From Amborella trichopoda (Eukaryota; Streptophyta; Magnoliopsida; Amborellales; Amborellaceae): a stretch of DNA of 64,000 nt. This document shows positions 56,497-64,000 of the stretch, piece after piece. Below the pieces are notes generated by a model that saw only the letters and a program-made list of their open reading frames with translations, ran no database searches and was not told the DNA's origin. Within the stretch, counting starts at the first letter, position 1, and each line of letters begins with the position of its first letter. The stretch is from NCBI RefSeq assembly GCF_000471905.2, contig NW_006499751.1:4898514-4962513 (forward strand), read 5' to 3'. Both the position numbers and the translations under genes were made by a program.

Positions 56497-59270
56497 GTGT
56501 CTTTCTCTTGTGGGATGCAAGCTTTACAGGTGGTGCTTCACCTGGTTTTTGTATTCGAGATCCCTATTTGTGGGTAGTCAGTTTTTGTAAGATTAGAGGT
56601 TTCTGTTGGAGCAACTGGAATGTAAGCTGCTTCGTATTCGGTCTTTTGTAGTTCTTTCTTCTTTTTCTCATTCCCTGTCTCTCAATGCTGCCCGAGCTTC
56701 TTGAGCACCCAGTCTGTGGGCTGCCCAGGTGAGTGAGAGAGGGGGAGACGAGAAGAGAAAGAAGAGAGTGAAAGTGGGGGGGGGTGGGGGGGTTGGTGTG
56801 GGGTGGAAGAAAGGGTAACTGTAAGATCTGCTTCCATAACATCCTCATAGGGGAGATGAGGGTCGATGGCCCACTAGAAGCACCATCCTTTGCCAACCTA
56901 TCCGCATTGCTATTGGCCGCTCTTGGCATATGTGGGAAGACATCATGAGTATTCCTGCAAAGCATGTAAATATGGGTCAATGACATGAACTACTCTCCAT
57001 GGAGGTTCGGGGGTCCTAGCAGCCCAAGAAATGGCATTCCTTTCGTCTCCTTCCACTATGAGGGAATCAATGTCTAACAATAATGGGAGCGAATGCTTAA
57101 GATCCTCCAAGGCAGCCAATGATGGTAGCATCAATATGTCCTAAATGCCCTATAAAAAAAAGAGTATTTTCCAATCATGGTAGGACAAAGTACCTCCATA
57201 CCCAGAAGGACGTGGATTACCGAAGGAGCTCTCATTGACATTGAGCTCGTGGAATCCTGGGTGCGGGGGCGACCAATAGGGCCTAAAAGTCTGGGTCCTG
57301 AGGCAAGGTGCGCTCTGTTGAGTGAAGTCCAGTGGAAGTCTGCCGAGCCTAAACTTTTACATATAGGAGTACACATCTCCCTAGAGATGGATTTGGAAAT
57401 GATTTGGTCGAAAAGAGCTTTTGATGCAGCAGACGAAGGTCTCTGAAAATCATATCATTATGCTCCTTCCAGAGGTCCCCAGGAGGAGAAAAATTGAAAT
57501 TCCCATAGAGTTCGACCCAACTTGGGGAATGGTTGGGTCATGCAAGTAAAGATTCGTTGCTTAATGGTCTCCAGGGTGATCCATTGAAGACGGAACGTAG
57601 AAGGGGATTCCAAATAGATCGAGCAAAATTGCAGTGGAGGAAAAGGTGGTCAATGGTTTCCTCTGCTGTGGCACATGACACAGTGACTGGCCACCTGCAA
57701 TTCCCTCCATTTTAGCCAGTCCCCTGTCAACGCCCTACCATGGGTCAGAACCAAGCGAAAGCTTGGACCTTGTGGGTCACTGGTGAGGTCCAGGTTTTGG
57801 AGTAAAAGGAGATATGAGGTGGGTAACATTGAAGGGTTTTGTAGGAGGAGGCAACCAAGAGATTTTTGGCTGTGTTTGGAGACCAGAGCATCCGATCCCT
57901 CCATTTAAGGGCACAAAGAAAAGTCAGAAAGAGGTGCAATTGTGCACTAGTTGTGCTTTTTGAATCTGAGAGGGCCCGCTGAAAACTGGGGGACCAAATG
58001 AGACAACAATCCTGAAATTTTGTAGAGTTTGCAACTGTAGAGTTCTTGTCCCTAGCTATATCAAGGAGTTTCGGTAGCCAAATTCCTAGAGATTGTTCTA
58101 TGGGCCACTGATGTTTCCAGAATTTGATTTTGTCTACCCTATCAACTTGGAATTTGACCAAATTTCTGAAATCTTGGCCGCAATTTGCAATACACATCCA
58201 AGCCACCAAAGCGTGATGTCGTGGGTACTGTGGGAGCCACTTGTCTTCTTCCATGCCATATTTGGCTGCTATGACCTCCTTCCAAGGCGTGTTATTGACT
58301 GCAAATCTCCACCACCATGTGCCTAGCAGTGCCATTCTGTTTTGTTTAAGCCTCTTGATACCAAGGCGTACACTAGGTTTAAGACGATAGACCTTGTCTC
58401 AGGCTAGGAGGTGGAACTTATGGACAGCCTCCATACTAGACCATAGTAAGGCCACACAAGTCTTTCAAGTTTGGAGTTGAATGGTGCTGGCATCTAGAAA
58501 AGAGACATATTGTACATTAGGATATTGGCAAGGGTAGCTTTAATTAGGCTAATACTTTCTCCATGGGATAGGTAGCGCCCTTTCGAGTTAGCCAGCGTCC
58601 TGCTGAATGTGACTAAGATGGGCTTCCAGAGTCACTTCCTAGGGATTCCTAAGCACAATGGAAGACCTAAGTAGGTGGAAGGGAAGGATTTAGTGCCACA
58701 ACCCCAATGCTGGGCTAGAGAGCGGATCTTGATGCCCAATATTTTGGTCTCGGACATGTCAACGTTCATCCCCACAGCTATCTCAAAACTCGTGAGTAAG
58801 ATCCAAAGATTGTCGATTTGAATGGGGCGGGCGTCATAGAATAATGATAGTGTCATCCATGTATAGAAGGTGGTTGATAAATGGACCTTCTCTGAGCCAC
58901 TTAGACACCCTCTCGCATATAGCCTAGTGATGGATTTGGAGAAAGCTTGCCCATGATGGCAAATAACAAGGGAAAAGAGGGTCATGCTGATGTAGACCCC
59001 TCGAAGCTTGAAAGAAACTTCGGGCGAACCATTAATGAGGACTTAGAAGGTGGGGTCAGAGATGCAATCCTGAATCCAGCTCCTCCAACACTAAAACCAT
59101 TTTGGACTGGATCTTGTCCAAAATCGACCAATCAATGTGGTTCTGAACCTTTTCCTAGTCTGGTTTGATGGCTATGAGCTGTCCACTAGAGAGATGTCGG
59201 GAGTGGATGGCTTCTTCTGAAAGGCAATAAGTGTAATGGGGGTAGTCACCATACTCCTCTAAAGCAAAGG
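56497..59270 (-). pseudogene. LINE remnant 1: RT, zf-RVT and RNase H
   Basis: On the minus strand, degenerate RT blocks read DWSILDKIQSKM and PLFPLLFAIMGK (59140-58940), then KILGIKIRSLAQHWGCGTKS and PSTYLGLPLCLG (to 58632). The C-terminal RT and zf-RVT region follows: GTWWWRFAVNNTPWKEVIAA, KIKFWKHQW, HKVQAFAWF and HCVMCHSRGNHDHLFLHCNF (58335-57600). RNase H comes last, with VNESSFGNPRPSGYGGTLSY, MPRAANSNADRLAKDGASSG (57270-56870), then the 3' untranslated part. This order is that of plant L1-type LINEs with RNase H. The RT active site is unrecognisable, and endonuclease and ORF1 are missing. Confidence 0.82.
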
Positions 59271-60436
59271 ACTGTAACTTGTCTAGCTAATGTTCTCAAG
59301 CTACGCTCTTGAAGAATGTTTTATGCCGTAAGTTTCTTTTGTCATTTGAGGGCCTGTATATGCACTGATTGCAAGATGCCATGCAAGTACAGGTTAGTTA
59401 CATCTGATTGGTACAAGGGCCAATATTTGTTGGTAGCTATCTATAAGACCACCTTTACAATGTTCATCTTGCCTACAAGAGAACTTTTATTTGTAATCTC
59501 AACCATGATTATGGGTGAATCTCTTCTTTTATTCCTTAGTCGATCCATCCGATTTGATCCAAAAGCCACCAAAAACGAAGTGATTTCTTTCATTTGGGTA
59601 GTGTTACAACGTCCCATATCCCTTTTTCTAAGGCCTCATTTGGAACATCATCAGTCCCTTCTCTTACTCAGTATGTGGTCACGTCACCGCAAATAGGACA
59701 CATGGAAAAAAAAACAAAACTCATGAGATTTTTTCTCTATTGTAAAATAGGGGTGGAAGCAATATCTTAATTAAGCGTGGACAAGCTGCTACCATCAACA
59801 CAATGTAGTATTTTGGGTTTCAGCAATATAAATCTTCCTTTTCAAATACACTATAAAGGTTTGGGGTTTCATCTTTCACCGCTTTCTTCCATTGAAGTAG
59901 GCAGCATGGGATTTTTTAGCTTAGTTGGTGGGTATTGCATAAGTTTCAATGGAAGAATTAAAATGCTCAATCAATTGGGTACATTGCTTTTACTTTGGAA
60001 AAAGCAATGGGCAAATCAAGAGAAGTACCTGGATTTGGTGGAAAGTCCTGGCAGATGCGAACACATCACTATTTAGTGAGTTATTGTTCCTCGAGTAACA
60101 TGTGTTGATCAATGCTTTCTGCTTTCAACAATTTCATGACTTCTCGAGCACCCATTGTCCTTGTACAGAAGTAGCAGTAGGTGATTCATTTGCTAATATT
60201 GTCATAGACATGTCATGAGGTGACAATTGTGGTCTTTCTCTTGTACGATCTTTCCGGACTTTCTCCCTAGAGAACTTTTGATAATTACTATTGGGTTTCA
60301 GGATAAAATGAAAGTGTTGGGATAAATATAAAATTATGGGCCATTAAAAAGAAAGTTACAGGAGATGTACAACATTGTTCTTTAGGGGCCATATTGGTAA
60401 GTAACCAAATATGATACATGTTGCTGCTCATCACTT
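59271..60436. other. Intron 6 between the two LINE remnants
   Basis: No domain is recognised on either strand. The plus-strand frames 59316-59696 and 59777-60076 have no known motif. Confidence 0.35.
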
Positions 60437-61796
60437 TTTTTTTTTAGTAAAGTTAACTTTGTATTGCTAAGAGAAGTTGGGATACAAATGTGTGGTAGTC
60501 TGAGAGGACCCTCTAGACAGGTCTCTCGGTACAAAAAATGGTCAGTAGACCCTATACAACATGTGGGCTTATAAACCTACCTGATTACAAAGGATTTACA
60601 GTAGGTTCACAAAAAATTGGGCTTATAGAATTGCCCGAGTACAATGAGCTGTTCTACGTTGTGTGCCTTTCGTGGTCCTGATCAAAAAAGGAGATGGACC
60701 AGGCGTTGTCTTCTTCTTGGGTCCTAGCCCCGTCTTTCGCTAGATCAGCGAACTTGTTGCATGTCCTCTAGATATGCTTTCATGAGACGTCCGTATCCCT
60801 GCAAATGTAAGCAATTTCATCAAAGATCGAAGCTAGGTACCAGGGAGGTGGTGTCGTCCTAATTGCCTAGGATATGATATTGTGTGTGTCTCCGTCCAGT
60901 AACAAGTGTGAGCCCCAGGAATGGTTGAAGCTTTTGAGACCCAACAGCAGGGCCATGGCTTCGGCTTATTGAGAATCTCTGTGGCCTAAATATTCAGAAT
61001 AGATGAAGAGAATATTGCGATGGTGGTGTCTAAAGACTCCTTCGGCTCCTGCAGGGTCGGGGTTCCCCCAGGGAGCAACCATCGAAATTGAGCTTGATGG
61101 TGTCCTCCGGAGGTAGCAGCCAATTGCTTGGTCTTTGCACCTTTCGTGGATGGTGGTGGAGTATGTTTTCCCATTGGCTGAGAAAGGTGTTTGCTGAAAG
61201 GCCCGAGAACACCCTGTGGTTGGATGCCCAGAATGTTACTGGAGTAGTAACCTTATGGAAGAGTGCCAGTACCTGGAGTTTGTGACCTTGGAATATTCTC
61301 GTATTCCTCTCTACCCAGATCACCCATATGGAAGCAGCGATGGAAGCCTTCCATAAGGTTCTTCCGGCCTTCGGCCAGTGTGACGCATGTTCCGAGGAAA
61401 TTAGGGCCTTGCCTGTCGGTGGAGTAACCCGTTGGAAACCAAACAGCTGCGATAGTTGACTCCAAAAGTTGCGGGCTAGCTCATAGTGGATGAAGAGGTG
61501 TGGATTCGATTCCTCCTTGCTCAAACACATGGCACATCTGTTGGGGATTAGAATCCCTCTTTTTTGAAGCTGGTCCGCTGTGAGTGCCCGTTGAGAACAA
61601 GCAATCCAGTTGAAAGTCTGAACTTTGGGTGGGGCAATTGTGGACCAGACCTTAGAAAGGACTACGGTAGGATTTAGAGGGTAAGTGGGGGGTTGGATGA
61701 GTCTTTTGTAAAATGAGGCCACTGAGAATGTACTAGAGGGGGCTAGAGTCCATACTAGAGGATACCCCACCGAGAACTTTGGGTGGGGCAATTGTG
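60437..61796 (-). pseudogene. LINE remnant 2: zf-RVT and RNase H with poly(A) end
   Basis: The minus-strand frame 61791-61030 reads STFSVASFYKRLIQPPTYPL, APPKVQTFNWIACSQRALTA, RCAMCLSKEESNPHLFIHYE, ASIWVIWVERNTRIFQGHKL and the start of RNase H, IKLNFDGCSLGEPRP. The RNase H remainder (60960-60650) is frameshifted and includes CNKFADLAKDGA. A plus-strand T run at 60437-60448 marks the poly(A) 3' end. The copy is 5'-truncated at about 61796, as is common for LINEs. Confidence 0.85.
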
Positions 61797-62685
61797 ACGT
61801 ATGTATGCACTTGCATTATCAAGTAAATCAACATCAGGTGTGCACCCTAATAGTGGTTTTACGAAGGGATTTTTGTATAGAAACTCAAAATACATGGCAT
61901 TGTCTTGGTGGTCTATAGGCTACCTTTGGGCAGCTGCTTTTCCATCAAACGCTTAATCAAAACGTCGCTCTCAGCCCTTTTTCTACAATAGCCAGCAAAA
62001 GCACCTCATGAGTTCTTTTTTTTTTTTAATTTGTGTATTGTGCTATTTTTAACGAGGCGTTAGTTGTATTGGGTAAGAGGAGGGCCGATGGTGTAAGTGA
62101 AGCCTAAGACATGCAAACGGGGATCAAGGGGGTTTATTTTTCTTTTGGTATAATTTTCAAAGTTAACCAGCAGTTGACACTGCATTCAAGCAATAATGCT
62201 TGGGAAGTGTCATATGAATCGTTGATGTTCTAATTACCTTAAACAAATGTAACTTATATTTGGCAACTTCATATTGTGGACGAGAGTTATGATGCACAGT
62301 ACAGTTGTTAAGGGTGTATTTTCTTTGTTTTTAAATTCTGACAAAAATAAAGACTTCAACCCAAAGACTTTGACCTTGGGATTGAATGGGGTCATCATCA
62401 TTTTGTTCAACAACTTGAAGGTGGTGGGTATCTTGTCTCTCAGTTTTCATGAGATATATCTTCTATTTTTTCTCTTTTTGCGAAGTACATATATATTACT
62501 CTTCTAGACATTGTTAAGGATTTCAATGTATGTAACCAAGAGTCGATAAGTGGGATGGGTTCTTAAATATCAGTGTGGTAAGTGAAATGGGTCATCACAT
62601 CTGGTATTATTATTCTAAAATGGAGGCTAGAGTGTCTAGATAACTAACAGGTATCACAAGGAAGACACAGGTCAAAACTGAAATC
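61797..62685. other. Intron 6, unclassified
   Basis: No feature is supported apart from a T run at about 62018-62028. Confidence 0.35.
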
Positions 62686-62687
62686 TT

Positions 62688-62855
62688 ATTGCTTGTGGAA
62701 GGAGGATCCAAGATGGTTGAAGATACGAGCAGAGGGATGTTTGAGGTGTGCATGTGTAGACGTAGAATATCTTGTTGCTTGTGGAAGGAGGATCCATGAT
62801 GGTTGAAGGTACGAGCAGAGGGATGTTCGAGGTATGAATGCGTAGATGTAGAATA
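62688..62855. repeat. 84-bp tandem duplication
   Basis: ttgcttgtggaaggaggatc begins at about 62689 and 62773. The copies continue through gatggttgaag-tacgagcagagggatgtt and tagaatatc. Confidence 0.9.
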
Positions 62856-64000
62856 TCATCATTTTGCCTTTTCCATAAAGGTACAACACCTGGGGTTCCT
62901 ACCCTTCATAATTATTCTTTCTAGTTTTTGGTCCTGAAAAACAGAATGTGAAGGCAAAAGGTTATACAGTATGACATTTAGTTACGTTATCAAGCCTAGG
63001 CGCACTTGTAGTTAAAATTAGGTATATGGAGAACCAAGAGAATAGCAGTGATAGGAGATGTATGCATTTCTTAACCTTAAACTTGGGTTGATCAACTATC
63101 TAATGAAATTATGCCACTCCTACTGGTATGTAATTGGCCATGTTGGCAAGTGAAAGATGGGATATTTCTTGTATATAGAATATTTTCGGCCATGATGTAA
63201 TAGCAATGAAATTAATGGCCTATCAAGTTTTTGAATAGCTTCTTATTTTGTTGAGAGGAACTTGTATCGTTTTGTTGATGTCTTGATGACTTCCTGGAGT
63301 TCTACTTTGACAACGAGTTGTGAAACAGCCCTGGAGCTTGCCCATAATATAGCCGCTAATCTACCTGATAGTGAATGTTGAGCTTAACCCCGTGTCTGTG
63401 CCTTGATCAGATCAATTATTGTGCAATTGCTGGTCCAAGAGTTGCTGGTTCATGGTTCGTGCTGGTGTGTACGTGGTGAACAAGCTGTGATCAGGTGGTT
63501 GTGTGCTCTTGGTGAAGAAAGAGACATCGGGTGGTGTGCTGGTTTGAGTTGGTATGCTGTTTTGTGTGATTCGTGGTGATGTGTTTCTGGTTTGAGCTCA
63601 TGTGTTTGTGTGGTGATGCGCCCTTGTTCGTGGTGATGGTCGTGATGTGATCGAGTGGTGTGCTCCTGATACGAGGTGGTGTGGTGGTTGTGTTAGTGGT
63701 GAGTTTGCAGTGGTGTGGTCTTCGTGATCTCGCGAGTGGTGCGCTTGTGTAATCGCAGTGGTGTGCTTTCCTCCAAAAGATGCTTTCTTTTTCTTTTGAG
63801 CCATACTATGTATGAATTTGTAGCCAATAAAGGTTTGGTTAAAGTTCCTTTGGTTTTGGAGGAAAGTACCTTGAATGGGGCTTAGGATCCCTTCTATGGC
63901 CGATCCTAGACCTATTTGCCTTTGCAATGTCATCAGCAAGGTGATTAGCAAAGTCATCGTCAACGCACTTAAATCGGTTCTTAATCTTTGAGGCATATTA
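62856..64000. other. Intron 6 up to the window edge, with a GT-rich tract
   Basis: 63440-63770 is a degenerate gtggtgtgctggttt-type low-complexity tract. The minus-strand frame 63598-63996 runs through it, so its His/Thr-rich C-terminal part is repeat-derived. The other minus-strand frame near 63990-63830 reads FKCVDDDFANHLADDIAKAN, which I do not recognise. No further TBC exon was found. Confidence 0.4.

Noticed and set aside
58947..59168. Plus-strand frame over the LINE RT region
   Set aside because: It is a shadow of the minus-strand RT blocks (DWSILDKIQSKM, PLFPLLFAIMGK).
63598..63996. 132-codon minus-strand frame at the window edge
   Set aside because: Its C-terminal half is the GT-rich low-complexity tract; the rest has no recognised motif, so it is not called a gene.

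Overview
This is a plant nuclear genome window. Degenerate Ty3/gypsy and Ty1/copia LTR retrotransposons, LINE fragments, several MITEs and many minisatellites surround one host gene with very long, transposon-filled introns. No rRNA, tRNA, CRISPR or prokaryotic feature was seen. Two 20-N assembly gaps are present (32841-32860 and 56477-56496). The angiosperm origin is supported by Tat-type gypsy elements with a second RNase H, copia elements primed by initiator tRNA-Met, plant LINEs with zf-RVT and RNase H domains, and a host gene resembling plant Rab-GAP (TBC) proteins. The species cannot be named.

Region 1-26118 is a minus-strand compound of two related Ty3/gypsy (Tat-like) elements. Element B (26118 down to 11102) has LTRs at 24712-26118 and 11102-12493. 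It carries gag, RT, RNase H, archaeal-type RNase H and integrase, all broken by stops and frameshifts, followed by a 4.8-kb 3' non-coding region full of tandem repeats. Element A (12493 down past position 1) seems to share the 11102-12493 LTR as its 5' LTR. It has gag and a protease region but no RT, RNase H or integrase; its far LTR lies outside the window.

Region 26119-42830 holds a 98-bp repeat array, several related copies of one copia LTR, and a nearly full-length but dead copia element (29770-37230, target duplication GTTAC). This copia sits inside a Tourist-like MITE whose ends are at 29705 and 38435. A GA-rich minisatellite, two copies of a long-TIR MITE and a copia LTR fragment with its primer binding site follow.

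Region 42831-64000 is the 5' part of a plus-strand TBC-domain (Rab GTPase-activating) gene. Six exons, all ending in phase 0, encode 307 residues. Intron 3 is 9.6 kb and holds an antisense copia solo LTR, a higher-order minisatellite, a copia RT-RNase H remnant, a hAT-type MITE with an 8-bp target duplication and another LTR fragment. Intron 6 runs at least 9.4 kb to the window edge and holds two minus-strand LINE remnants and an inverted LINE 3' segment around an assembly gap. The remaining exons must lie beyond position 64000.
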